DNA of 64,000 bases. Source: Sulfuriferula sp047300855 (GTDB taxonomy: Bacteria; Pseudomonadota; Gammaproteobacteria; Burkholderiales; Sulfuriferulaceae). Positions 43,813 through 51,466 of this stretch are shown here, one piece after another. The stretch lies in contig NZ_CP170197.1 of NCBI RefSeq assembly GCF_047300855.1, forward strand, positions 248,001 to 312,000. The letters are read 5' to 3'. Numbering within the stretch: the first letter of the stretch is position 1; each line of letters begins with the position of its first letter. Under the pieces are notes generated by a model. That model saw only the letters and a program-made list of their open reading frames with translations, was not told the DNA's origin and made no database searches. The translations under genes and the position numbers were made by a program.

Positions 43813-44830
43813 GACTAATGAGTCTCCCTTTCTCAATATTGTCCGTTAGCTTGTGTCTCATGAGCTTGCGTTCCGCAAGCGTGCGAATCAAATCCCCTTC
43901 CGCGATGGACGCGTGCTCATGGATGATGGCATTTTTAATGGCCTCATCAGCTGCTCTAGATATTTCCGCGTAGCTCAGTCCGGCAGCCTCATCAGCAATT
44001 TTCCGCCAAGTAAGCTTTCCCGACTTGAATCCGACTAGCCGCCTTTTCAGCATTGCGGCAATCTGTTCCTGCTTAGGCAGGCCGTATTCAATCACGTCGT
44101 CAAAACGGCGAAAAAGAGCGTAATCCAGAATTTCGGGATGATTGGTAGCGGCGATGATCACGCTATTCGACTGATCCTGATCGATCATCTGCAAGAAGCT
44201 GTTGAGTACCCGGCGAATCTCGCCTACATCGTTGGCCATTCCTCTTTGCGAGCCAATAGCATCGAACTCGTCGAAAAAGTAGACTCCACGCACATTGCCA
44301 ACGGCATCAAATACCTGACGCAGCTTGGAGGCGGTTTCGCCCATGAACTTCGTGATCAAACTATCCAGTCGGACCAAAAACAGTGGTATTCCCAACTCAG
44401 CCGCCAATACCGAAGCGGTCATGGTTTTCCCAGTACCCGGCTGGCCGACGAGGAGGAGTTTTCGCCGGGGGGATAAGCCATGCTCTTGTAACTTGGAAAA
44501 AAGGCGCTGTTCTTTGATCGTGCGCCTGAGTTTCTCGGACACGCTCTCGTCAAGTATCATGTCTGCGAGACGTGTTTTAGGATAAGACACAGAAAGTAGG
44601 CCAGCCAGCTCTCCCCGTGGTTTGTTCAGGGGCACGAGATTGCGGGTGGACCCTGCTGTTTGGCTATGGCTCTTGGCGGAGTCAATCATGTCACGGAGCT
44701 CTTCTGCGAGCTTGCCATGCCCCAGCTTGGCCTCGTGAGCTGCGACTTGCATAGCTATAGAGAAAAAACGCCCCTCATCGCCCTCGATGTGGGATTTCAA
44801 AAGAGCCTTCAGTTGTTCTGCACTAGCCAT
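43787..44830 (-). CDS. AAA ATPase, IetA-type (partner of subtilase)
   Basis: This 347-residue AAA protein has a short helical N-terminal region, Walker A GQPGTGKT near residue 129, Walker B VYFFDEFDAI near 182, sensor 1 IAATNHPE near 220 and the arginine fingers ALFRRFDDVIEYGLP. It resembles FtsH/spastin-like modules without a protease. In IetAS systems the ATPase restrains the subtilase (antitoxin role). It sits upstream of and overlaps the protease gene. The 400 bp upstream (44831-45230) show no convincing gene, only short frames and, near 45160-45215, the promoter of the next plus-strand gene. Confidence 0.8.
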   Translation of the reverse strand: MASAEQLKALLKSHIEGDEGRFFSIAMQVAAHEAKLGHGKLAEELRDMIDSAKSHSQTAGSTRNLVPLNKPRGELAGLLSVSYPKTRLADMILDESVSEKLRRTIKEQRLFSKLQEHGLSPRRKLLLVGQPGTGKTMTASVLAAELGIPLFLVRLDSLITKFMGETASKLRQVFDAVGNVRGVYFFDEFDAIGSQRGMANDVGEIRRVLNSFLQMIDQDQSNSVIIAATNHPEILDYALFRRFDDVIEYGLPKQEQIAAMLKRRLVGFKSGKLTWRKIADEAAGLSYAEISRAADEAIKNAIIHEHASIAEGDLIRTLAERKLMRHKLTDNIEKGRLISHVGSTPTK

Positions 44831-45167
44831 TTTCCCCGCCTTGTCAGTGTGATAGTACAGCCTTATACCTTGGCCGAACCAGTACTTTATAGCTTCAGGA
44901 GTAGACTGAACCAGATGGCATCCACTTATAAACAGCCGCTGTTGCTATGTAACAGACTTTCTACGAATGCGCCTCGGCTGTCTCTTCCAAGCAGGGTGTG
45001 AATTCCGCCGATTTCCACATTACGGTCATTCGCCACCAATTCCGCGATGCCGACGAATGTCGGTTGAGGCCGAAGAGCGGGCTGTTCAGAGCATCCTTGG
45101 CTACGAAATAAGTTAATTCAGATTGATCGCAGAACTTAGGGATCGGGCTTGTGATCGACATAATAAA

Positions 45168-45197
45168 TATGTTAGGTAGTATTCTATACTATGTTAG
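45168..45197 (+). promoter_or_regulatory. Promoter region with direct TATGTTAG repeats
   Basis: TATGTTAG occurs at 45168-45175 and 45190-45197, 22 bp (two turns) apart, around a TATACT (45185-45190) that could be a -10 element. The arrangement suggests a dimeric repressor binding over the promoter of the small gene at 45231. Confidence 0.4.
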
Positions 45198-45230
45198 TAT
45201 TGCACCTATAGCCTAATGCAAGGAGCCACC

Positions 45231-45488
45231 ATGCCGCCATTTTTCAAACTCACCAATACAACGCCGCCAAACGGATTCCAGGACGACACGCGGGTGATCG
45301 TGAAAGGCAAAATCCGTCGCGGTGACGTGGCCAAACAACTGCTGCTGCAATTACCGGCCGGCACCAACGACCGACTGAAGGCCGCCGTGCTGGGGCCGCA
45401 GGCGCCCGGCATCGTGGGATTAATCGAATGGGCATTACAGGAGCTGGATCGGCAGGGAAAGATCCTCATCATCGAAAACGCTGGATGA
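45231..45488 (+). CDS. Hypothetical 85-residue protein upstream of AAA gene
   Basis: ATG 45231 follows a perfect AAGGAG (45219-45224); an ATG at 45216 would bury that site. The protein (MPPFFKLTNTTPPNGFQDD, VAKQLLLQLPAGTNDRL, LIEWALQELDRQGKILII) is soluble, mixed alpha/beta, and not recognised. It is followed by a hairpin and then by an AAA protein gene on the same strand, so the two probably form an operon. It could be an adaptor or partner of that ATPase, by position only. Confidence 0.65.
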   Translation: MPPFFKLTNTTPPNGFQDDTRVIVKGKIRRGDVAKQLLLQLPAGTNDRLKAAVLGPQAPGIVGLIEWALQELDRQGKILIIENAG

Positions 45489-45507
45489 GGGAAAAGCGGG
45501 AAGAGGT

Positions 45508-45535
45508 GGCGACGGATGTTAGCGCATCCGTCGCC
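45508..45535 (+). terminator. Hairpin between the 85-residue gene and the AAA gene
   Basis: A perfect 11-bp inverted repeat (GGCGACGGATG/CATCCGTCGCC, loop TTAGCG) starts 19 bp after the first gene's stop. No T run follows, so it may stabilise or partly terminate the transcript, lowering AAA gene expression relative to the small protein. Confidence 0.5.
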
Positions 45536-45573
45536 GGCTCACAGAAATCACTTTTATGAGGAAGGAAATCACC

Positions 45574-46842
45574 ATGAGCAATACCAATTCTACTAAAAAA
45601 CGTCTCGCCGATGGGAAAGATGCGGGTTTTATCATCGACCCGCAAGGAAAGTTGCTGGTGCCGGTATCACTCCACCAGGCACGCATGGCCGAACAAAGGG
45701 AGGCGATGGAAGAAAAAATACGCGAAGCGGCACAGGCCGCAGCCAAAGCCGATACGCCACAGGAACCGCATCCTTGGGATCGCATCCCCATCGAATCCTA
45801 CGATTATTTCGAAGAATCCATCAAGCTGAATTTTCCGGATACGCCCGATACTGAACCGGTACAGATATTCGATATCGACTCGGTCAAAGCGGCCCTCAAA
45901 AAATGGACCGGTGGTCATTCAGATCGCATTACCAAGGTGCAGGATGCCTTTGACGACGTACTCAAAAATGGCGGCGCCCGCTATCTGCCGACTTTCACCA
46001 AAACACGTAGCCGGAAGCGGTCGCGTTTCAATTTCAACAATGCGCTGCTCACCGGTATCGACGCCAGGCTGCGTGCGTTGCGCGTCAAATTTCCGAATTT
46101 TGTGGAAGCCATCGAGTTGATCGACACTGAACTGCGTTTGCAATCCCGATTGCCGGGAAGCGAATTTCGTTTACCGCCCATTTTGTTGTCAGGCCCGCCG
46201 GGGGTGGGGAAATCGTTTTTCGCTGCGGCGCTGGCCCAGACTCTGGGGGTGGCCTTCGAAAAATTGAGCGCGGGAGGCCTGCAAGGCGCTTTCTCGATCA
46301 ATGGCAGCAGCGCACACTACCGAGAAGCGATGCCCGGCGAGATCTTCTTCGCGTTGTCCCGTCATGTCTATTGCTCGCCGGTCATTCTTCTGGACGAAAT
46401 CGATAAAATCGCTGGCCACGTCGGCGATCCGATCGAGCCAGTGTTGCTGGATCTGCTGGAACCCGAGACGGCCAGGTCCTTCAAGGATGAATGCATGATG
46501 CTGAAATTCGATGCGTCTCACATCCTGTTCATTGCCACAGGCAATAATCCAATATCCGCGCCGCTGGCGTCGCGCTTCCATGTGATTAATGTGCCGTCGT
46601 TCACGCGAGCGCAACAGCGGGATGTGGCGAGCCAGATTTTTAGCGATTACTGCGACTCGGTAGGAGTGGCCCTCGGCGCCGACCCGGATATGCTCGCCAC
46701 TCTGGCGAACAATGACCTGAGGTCCTATTCGCGCTCAATCCGATTTGCGGTGGGCAATGCTCTGCGTGCAGACCGGGACAAGCTTTTGCCGGCCGACTTT
46801 GCTCTGCACGCAAGCAGGAGAACAGGGATGGGGTTTCTCTGA
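45574..46842 (+). CDS. Lon-like AAA ATPase without protease domain
   Basis: This ~422-residue AAA protein starts at ATG 45574, preceded by GAGGAAGG (an upstream ATG at 45556 would bury it). Residues 1-130 are a charged, partly coiled-coil region. The AAA core has Walker A LLSGPPGVGKS near residue 210, Walker B VILLDEIDKIAGH near 275, sensor FIATGNN near 320 and ASRFHVINVPSF. The module resembles Lon, including the Lon-like GSSAHYREAMPGEIFFAL spacer, but the frame ends soon after the ATPase lid, with no Ser-Lys protease domain. The function is unknown; in mobile DNA such proteins are candidates for defence or stability modules. Confidence 0.75.
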   Translation: MSNTNSTKKRLADGKDAGFIIDPQGKLLVPVSLHQARMAEQREAMEEKIREAAQAAAKADTPQEPHPWDRIPIESYDYFEESIKLNFPDTPDTEPVQIFDIDSVKAALKKWTGGHSDRITKVQDAFDDVLKNGGARYLPTFTKTRSRKRSRFNFNNALLTGIDARLRALRVKFPNFVEAIELIDTELRLQSRLPGSEFRLPPILLSGPPGVGKSFFAAALAQTLGVAFEKLSAGGLQGAFSINGSSAHYREAMPGEIFFALSRHVYCSPVILLDEIDKIAGHVGDPIEPVLLDLLEPETARSFKDECMMLKFDASHILFIATGNNPISAPLASRFHVINVPSFTRAQQRDVASQIFSDYCDSVGVALGADPDMLATLANNDLRSYSRSIRFAVGNALRADRDKLLPADFALHASRRTGMGFL

Positions 46843-46947
46843 GGATGCTTATTGTTGATGTCGAATCAGGCGTCTCGGCAGAAGAAAACTAGACGTGATG
46901 CTGGTGATGCAAGCAGGCGGTTTTCTGGCGCATGATAAATCGTCGTC

Positions 46948-46977
46948 GGCAAGTTGGGGGAGGGTGTCCAACTTGCC
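46948..46977. terminator. Hairpin between convergent genes
   Basis: GGCAAGTTGG and its exact complement form a 10-bp stem with a 10-nt loop, midway between the convergent AAA gene and the 110-residue gene. No T tract is seen. It probably acts as a bidirectional transcript end or stabiliser. Confidence 0.5.
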
Positions 46978-46994
46978 GCATATGTCACTTCCTC

Positions 46995-47327
46995 TCATTC
47001 AATCAGCGTCGCGGTAAGCCACGCAGGATTTCCTTTCGAGCTGAGTGCGGTCTCAATTACATAATCCTGGCCTTCTATGCCTGGTTCAGAAAAATCGATT
47101 CCATCATCCTTTGGGCGGTAGAGTGTTCCTTCGTTGCTGAATACGGAAAGTTTATATTTCTTACCGGTGGCAACATCCTCAAAGAAACAGATCAGGTTGC
47201 GCGAGTTGCCCCAGCACTTGGCTAACAGTTTGCCGATCCATTCCCCCATGGGGGGTAGATAAGCAGACTCGGTCAACAAACCGGATTCTCTTGCCTGTTT
47301 CATTGTCATCGCTCTTTTTTCGTTCAT
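46995..47327 (-). CDS. Hypothetical 110-residue protein
   Basis: ATG 47327 follows AAGGAG with good spacing. The protein (MNEKRAMTMKQARESG, WIGKLLAKCWGNSRNLICFFED, GKKYKLSVFSNEGTLYRPKDDGIDF) is soluble and not recognised; the second half looks like a small beta-rich domain. It is in the same orientation as traD and the relaxase, so it may be the last gene of the mobilization transcript. Confidence 0.6.
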   Translation of the reverse strand: MNEKRAMTMKQARESGLLTESAYLPPMGEWIGKLLAKCWGNSRNLICFFEDVATGKKYKLSVFSNEGTLYRPKDDGIDFSEPGIEGQDYVIETALSSKGNPAWLTATLIE

Positions 47328-47417
47328 GATCAATCTCCTTATTGTTAAGCATTACCTTGGGCAATAACGCCTGGGCGGACTTCGTCATCATTTGGGGTGA
47401 TTAAGGTATTTTCCAGC

Positions 47418-47828
47418 CTAGCCATGCTCGGCATTTTTTTCGGCCAGCAGCGCATCGCCGCGCCGTTTCCACTCCGCCCATTTGTCATCTTGAATAGCGG
47501 ACTGCGATTGCAGGCAGCCCAGGATTTCACCCCGGCTTCGGCTCTCCAGTCCGGCCATATCCACCAGCAGGCCGAGCTGGATCAGCCGGTGATTGCGCGC
47601 CTTGCGTTCGGCATCTTTGCGACAGCCGAGTAGTTTCACCGCCGCCAATTCGGCTGACTTTGCTCTTTCCTTGGCGCGTTCTGCCCTGAGGAGTAGCTCA
47701 AGCTCTTTCTCTTCGTCTTTGCTTCGATTGCGCTTTTCAAACAGCAGCACAATTAGCTGTTGCTGTTCGTTCATCGACTTCAGGCCTTTTACCCGCGCCA
47801 CAAAATCCGCATTCCAATCTTTTGCCAT
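47418..47828 (-). CDS. Conjugal transfer protein TraD-like accessory protein
   Basis: This 136-residue, strongly charged helical protein resembles the small TraD family (not the coupling ATPase) found beside MobA/MobL relaxases: a Lys/Glu-rich coiled-coil (about 20-75) then RKARNHRLIQLGLLVDMAGLES near residues 78-100. GTGGAG precedes ATG 47828. It probably binds near oriT and assists the relaxase. The oriT candidate lies directly upstream, between it and the relaxase gene. Confidence 0.72.
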   Translation of the reverse strand: MAKDWNADFVARVKGLKSMNEQQQLIVLLFEKRNRSKDEEKELELLLRAERAKERAKSAELAAVKLLGCRKDAERKARNHRLIQLGLLVDMAGLESRSRGEILGCLQSQSAIQDDKWAEWKRRGDALLAEKNAEHG

Positions 47829-47910
47829 GTTGTTCTCCACTTAAACGAAATGTAAATTACCCATGTACCTATGGGTGCCAGCTCAAAGCACGTTGCGCCG
47901 CGCGATTAAT

Positions 47911-47980
47911 CCTCTCAATTCATTGAGAGGCGCACTTAGCCGTTTCTCCCTACGTGAGAAACCGTGCGCCACTCCGTGGA
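47911..47980. other. Candidate oriT of IncQ (MOBQ) type
   Basis: The inverted repeat GTTTCTC/GAGAAAC (47942-47948, 47956-47962) is followed by CGTGCGCC (47963-47970). RSF1010 oriT has the same arms followed by CCGGTAAGTGCGCCCT with the nick after GTGCG, so a nick near 47968/47969 is predicted. A second perfect palindrome, CCTCTCAAT-TC-ATTGAGAGG (47911-47930), lies just upstream, and a longer GCGCAC/GTGCGC pair encloses the core. The position, between relaxase and TraD genes, is right for an oriT. Confidence 0.72.
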
Positions 47981-47997
47981 AAATAAAAGCCACGCAA

Positions 47998-49458
47998 CTA
48001 ACGTCGCATGCCGTGATTGCGGCCATGTTTACTGATCCATTCCGGTCTGAGTTCCTCGATCATTACCTTGCGCAGCTCCGGATTTTTGTTGTAGCTAAAT
48101 CTTGCCCGATTACCCTCGGCGAACCTGTCCTCACCGGTGGCCGCGCCATCGTAGCCAATCAGCTGAAATGCTGCGCGCTCGTGGACCGCGAAATGATCGC
48201 GGCCAAGGCTGGTTACGATATGGAGGGTGGTGGTTTCGACGATACGGCCGATGGTCTCGGCATCCCTGGAATGATCGAACTGTCTGACCACACCATGCGC
48301 GGCATACTTGGCCTCAAGTTCTTTGCGCTCATCCTCTGCAGACTGCGCAGGCAGCGCTGCAACATTCTTTTCGGATAAGGAAAAGTGAGGTGCTAGGTCT
48401 CGCTCTTTTGCGATGACTGTGAGGTGCTGCGTGGCTCGGGCAACTTCCTGGCAAGCTCGGCCAAGTTGCCGGACAATGGCTTGAGCAGCTTCTCCAACTG
48501 CTCGATGGCGCTGGTAGTTTGCGGCGGCATTTGCAAGGACTTCACCAGCTCGTCCATTGCCTGCCAAATCTGATTTTGTCGCACGGCTATGGTTATCTGC
48601 TGTTGTGAGATTTGCTCCAATGCGTTCAAAAGCTGCGGCTCGTTTTCGCTCATTGTCTTGCCTTTCGAGTAAGGCAGCCGTGAGACTGCCGGTTGTATCA
48701 ATCGATGCTGCGCGTTGCTGATAAAACTCAGAGAGAAACGCAGCGCTGCGGTGTTCATGCAACAGGATGACCCGCCCAGGGTCGCGGCTGGCGACCGGGC
48801 CCAGATGCTTTTCCGGGACGCGTTCGATGCCTTGCGCTGCGAGGCTCAGATGCGAGACTCGCGCATCGTGGCCGTGCTGCTTCAGGTGTTCGTTTTGCAG
48901 ATCGGCGAACCGCCCTCGTAAATCAACGATGGCCGAGCGCCGCTCGTCGCTTTTGAGTCCGCCGCTGTATGCGTTGGATTTCTGGCAACCACCTTTCTCC
49001 GGTGATTTGGCGTTGTAGCGTTTGAAAAACTGTTCTGGGTCTCGCTCGGTACCATCAAGCGTGCGCTCGGAGAACATGATGTGGGCGTGGGGCTGTTCGC
49101 CTCCTGCAATCGCTGCGACTGGATTGTGGATCGCCCAGATGGCGGGGTGTTTGTCGCCAATCTCCAGCCTGACGAATTCTCGGACGAACTCTATACGTTG
49201 CTCGATGGTAAATTCACGGGGAATGGCGATTTCAAACTCTCTGTAAACAGAACCGTTTTTTCTTTCATGCAGGTCGGCCTGCCTAAAAAATTCACTGGAA
49301 TCATGCTTAGCCCATGTTGGCATATTGGCTGCCTCGACATGGACGAGATCTTCGCCGGCATGGTAATTTTTGTATGCGCCTTCACGCTGGATATAATCAG
49401 AATGGCTGCCGCCAGTTCCCCGCTTTCCAACCTTGATCGTCAGGTGATAAGAAGCCAT
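47998..49458 (-). CDS. MobA/MobL-family relaxase (MOBQ)
   Basis: This 486-residue relaxase would nick oriT and carry the transferred strand. The N-terminal part has the active tyrosine region (MASYHLTIKVGKRGTGGSHSDYI, REGAYKN), EFEIAIPREFT near residue 75 and the metal-binding histidine motif EQPHAHIMFSERTLDG near 120, followed by FADLQNEHLKQHGHDARVSHLSL. The C-terminal ~250 residues are helical and variable; there is no primase domain. The gene lies upstream of oriT and traD. A coherent second frame runs inside its 3' half. With no type IV secretion genes in the window, the element is at most mobilizable. Confidence 0.88.
   Translation of the reverse strand: MASYHLTIKVGKRGTGGSHSDYIQREGAYKNYHAGEDLVHVEAANMPTWAKHDSSEFFRQADLHERKNGSVYREFEIAIPREFTIEQRIEFVREFVRLEIGDKHPAIWAIHNPVAAIAGGEQPHAHIMFSERTLDGTERDPEQFFKRYNAKSPEKGGCQKSNAYSGGLKSDERRSAIVDLRGRFADLQNEHLKQHGHDARVSHLSLAAQGIERVPEKHLGPVASRDPGRVILLHEHRSAAFLSEFYQQRAASIDTTGSLTAALLERQDNERKRAAAFERIGANLTTADNHSRATKSDLAGNGRAGEVLANAAANYQRHRAVGEAAQAIVRQLGRACQEVARATQHLTVIAKERDLAPHFSLSEKNVAALPAQSAEDERKELEAKYAAHGVVRQFDHSRDAETIGRIVETTTLHIVTSLGRDHFAVHERAAFQLIGYDGAATGEDRFAEGNRARFSYNKNPELRKVMIEELRPEWISKHGRNHGMRR
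48393..48653 (-). CDS. Possible nested gene inside the relaxase gene (MobB-like position)
   Basis: In another frame of the same strand, ATG 48653 with AAAGG nine bases upstream starts an 86-residue protein (MSENEPQLLNALEQISQQQ, IEQLEKLLKPLSGNLAELARKL) with natural amino-acid composition and heptad-like leucines. In RSF1010 mobB is wholly nested in mobA, so a nested mobilization helper is plausible. There is no recognised family and the frame could be chance. Confidence 0.45.
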   Translation of the reverse strand: MSENEPQLLNALEQISQQQITIAVRQNQIWQAMDELVKSLQMPPQTTSAIEQLEKLLKPLSGNLAELARKLPEPRSTSQSSQKSET

Positions 49459-49463
49459 TCTCG

Positions 49464-49646
49464 TTAACCACCATCACTTGCTATGGCATAAGCAGCAGCC
49501 GTGCAACTTTCGGCAGCTTCATCTTCAGCAATACATGGATCAGTCAAAATCACCTTCTCTGGAAACGGATTTTGACTTGGCTTTTTTGGACTTGGCTGTA
49601 CTAGGGAGACGCGAGTAACTCGCGAGGTATTCGATGGGGTAGTCAT
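49464..49646 (-). CDS. Possible small ORF (60 aa) ahead of the relaxase gene
   Basis: A frame from ATG 49646 ends five bases before the relaxase start. The peptide is Ser/Thr/Pro-rich then acidic, with no recognised domain and a poor ribosome site. It fills the gap between the AlpA-like gene and the relaxase and could be a leader ORF or chance. Confidence 0.3.
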   Translation of the reverse strand: MTTPSNTSRVTRVSLVQPSPKKPSQNPFPEKVILTDPCIAEDEAAESCTAAAYAIASDGG

Positions 49647-49658
49647 GACACATTGATC

Positions 49659-49967
49659 TCAAGAATCAATTTTTGGTGTAATTTTCATGGTCTTTTTTGG
49701 CCGACCTGGTTTTTTAATACCAGCATTTTGGACATCGGTGGGTTTTGGTAAGGAAGAAAAACGCGGGTTTGACCCATGGATTTTGACTTGCTTTTCATAC
49801 CATTCTTGAACATCCGTCCGCAGCCAAAGCAGTCTTTTCTGACCGGGGATCAGCAGGCGCGGTGGCAGGGCTTGGGGGTTACGAACCAACGTTGATCGGA
49901 TAGTCTTTTCGGCTAAATGGATTTCTGCGCTCAGCTGATAAATATCAAGCGTGATGGTATTGTTCAT
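49659..49967 (-). CDS. AlpA-like helix-turn-helix regulator
   Basis: From ATG 49967 this 102-residue protein has a small winged-helix domain (ITLDIYQLSAEIHLAEKTIRSTLVRNPQ, LPPRLLIPGQKRLLWLRTDVQEWYEKQ) of the AlpA/excisionase type, followed by a basic tail (GRPKKTMK). An upstream ATG at 49991 is possible. Such proteins control integration or mobilization genes of phages and genomic islands. It is divergent from the gene at 50088 with ~120 bp between. Confidence 0.68.
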   Translation of the reverse strand: MNNTITLDIYQLSAEIHLAEKTIRSTLVRNPQALPPRLLIPGQKRLLWLRTDVQEWYEKQVKIHGSNPRFSSLPKPTDVQNAGIKKPGRPKKTMKITPKIDS

Positions 49968-50087
49968 TTTTTTGTCATCCAGATTGTTCATGGTGAAATC
50001 ATTATTGTTTTGTTTATTCCAGACATCTAGGTACAAAAAGTAATACAAAAAATAAGTCATTGTTTTACAAGCACGCGGAGAAGAATT

Positions 50088-50630
50088 ATGGATTCTGAGA
50101 ATATAAAAAAATTGAGAAAAGCGAAGACCCTGGAATTCGTCGGTCTTGTCGAATCCCACACAAAGATCACTAGTGGAATAGAGTTGGAAGAAAAATTAGA
50201 TATAGGTGGTGATGGACGTGTTTGGCGCTCGTTCAAACAAGTTAAGGGGAAGGGCTCCAGATCCATGTCTTTCAGTGAACTTCGTGAAACGACCAAGCTG
50301 GCTTTAGAAAGTAACTGTATTTCTAAAGCAGGCGCCGAGAGACTGTTAGATAAATTAAGTCTTGAAATTGAAGCGGCAAAAAGAGCAGAGTACGAAGATG
50401 AAAATTACGTTTATGGTTCGGGTGTCCCCTCGCGTGAAGAGCTCGTGGAGAGATTTCAGCTTGAAGCTGAATCGAATTGGGGAGGGTTGATTCCGGAAGC
50501 CGTGATACAGAAATCGTTCGGCGTTGGGCACGGGCTTCCTATAAAGGATGGGTGTACCACGTCCAGGGAATATGCTTTAAAGATGGTTGCGCTTCGAGAG
50601 AAAGCATTGGCGAGCTGCTACAGAGAATAG
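50088..50630 (+). CDS. Hypothetical 180-residue protein
   Basis: ATG 50088 follows GGAGAAG. The protein is soluble, Lys/Glu-rich, with segments TLEFVGLVESHTKITSGIELEEKL, AGAERLLDKLSLEIEAAKRAEYEDE and a C-terminal YALKMVALREKAL. No family is recognised. It has lower G+C content than the chromosome on its right and lies between the AlpA-like gene and the putative attachment region, so it is probably part of the mobile element. Confidence 0.6.
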   Translation: MDSENIKKLRKAKTLEFVGLVESHTKITSGIELEEKLDIGGDGRVWRSFKQVKGKGSRSMSFSELRETTKLALESNCISKAGAERLLDKLSLEIEAAKRAEYEDENYVYGSGVPSREELVERFQLEAESNWGGLIPEAVIQKSFGVGHGLPIKDGCTTSREYALKMVALREKALASCYRE

Positions 50631-50644
50631 AGAATAAAGCGTGA

Positions 50645-50722
50645 TTGGCACAGCGCCGGCACAGTGAATGCCGCAACAATATAGGATACTGGAACAATGA
50701 TCTGGCACAATTCTGGCACAAT
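50645..50722 (+). repeat. Direct repeats YTGGCACARYR, putative integrase arm sites
   Basis: Five imperfect 11-bp units occur: TTGGCACAGCG (50645), CCGGCACAGTG (50656), ACTGGAACAAT (50688), TCTGGCACAAT (50701) and TCTGGCACAAT (50712). Neighbouring units abut at 11 or 13 bp. Arrays like this lie beside attachment sites of tRNA-targeting tyrosine recombinases. They end about 90 bp from the tRNA-Ala 3' end. Confidence 0.55.
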
Positions 50723-50812
50723 AGGGGCGTAAAAACTCGATACTGTGTGTATTGCGCGCTTCATTAAAGGTGGGAATATAAGCTGCAATGCATTGTATTT
50801 TATATAAAAAAC

Positions 50813-50888
<76 letters not shown>

Positions 50889-51172
50889 ACATCAACCTGA
50901 ATTCTACACGAAGATTTTTCGTAAATCGCTAGTCTGCAGGTGACGCTGACAGGTGCTTCGGTTCTGGTAGTTCAGAGAATTTTTTCTATACTCGGCTGCA
51001 ATTCCGGGCGCGCACAAAAAAATAAACCCACATCTGTCGAAAATGCTGTAGTCTTGCCGAAGTTCTATGGAATTCAAGCACCAAATTGCGGTACTTTAAG
51101 TTGGCCCTGTTTTTTCTTGATTCGATAGACCTCGGGCGACCGCCCAAACGACTTATGAGTTAGGAAAAGAAA

Positions 51173-51376
51173 ATGGCATTAGGTACTGTTAAATGGTTTA
51201 ACGACGCTAAAGGTTTTGGATTCATTACCCCTGATGATGGCGGTGATGATTTATTCGCCCACTTCTCGGCGATTAATGCAGACGGCTTCAAAACGCTGCA
51301 AGAAAATCAGCGCGTCAGCTTCGAAGTAACAACCGGACCTAAAGGCAAACAAGCCTCTAATATCCAAGCGGGCTAA
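51173..51376 (+). CDS. Cold-shock protein (CspA family)
   Basis: This 67-residue protein is a typical cold-shock domain: GTVKWFNDAKGFGFITPDDG contains RNP1 (KGFGFI), and DLFAHFSAI contains RNP2 (LFAHF); it ends TGPKGKQASNIQ. It binds single-stranded RNA/DNA as an RNA chaperone. The 284-bp region between tRNA-Ala and the start shows no gene and may include a long 5' leader, as usual for csp genes. A strong terminator follows. Confidence 0.95.
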   Translation: MALGTVKWFNDAKGFGFITPDDGGDDLFAHFSAINADGFKTLQENQRVSFEVTTGPKGKQASNIQAG

Positions 51377-51391
51377 GTTTCACCCGCCAAC

Positions 51392-51420
51392 AAAAAACCC
51401 CCGCTGGTCGGGGGTTTTTT
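51392..51420 (+). terminator. Rho-independent terminator after the csp gene
   Basis: AAAAAACCCC-C...G-GGGGTTTTTT forms a GC-rich stem with a T run, about 15 bp after the csp stop codon. Confidence 0.92.
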
Positions 51421-51466
51421 GTTGCCTAACGTTTGAATGCCTAATCTCTAAAAGATTATGTAACAT

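Noticed and set aside
50645..50722. TGGCACA repeats as sigma-54 promoters
   Set aside because: Although TGGCAC recurs, the unit spacing is 11-13 bp with TGGC in place of TTGC at -12, and no gene on the plus strand follows before the oppositely oriented tRNA; arm-type repeats fit better.
50940..51128. 62-codon plus-strand frame upstream of the csp gene
   Set aside because: No ribosome site or recognisable sequence; more likely part of the csp leader region.
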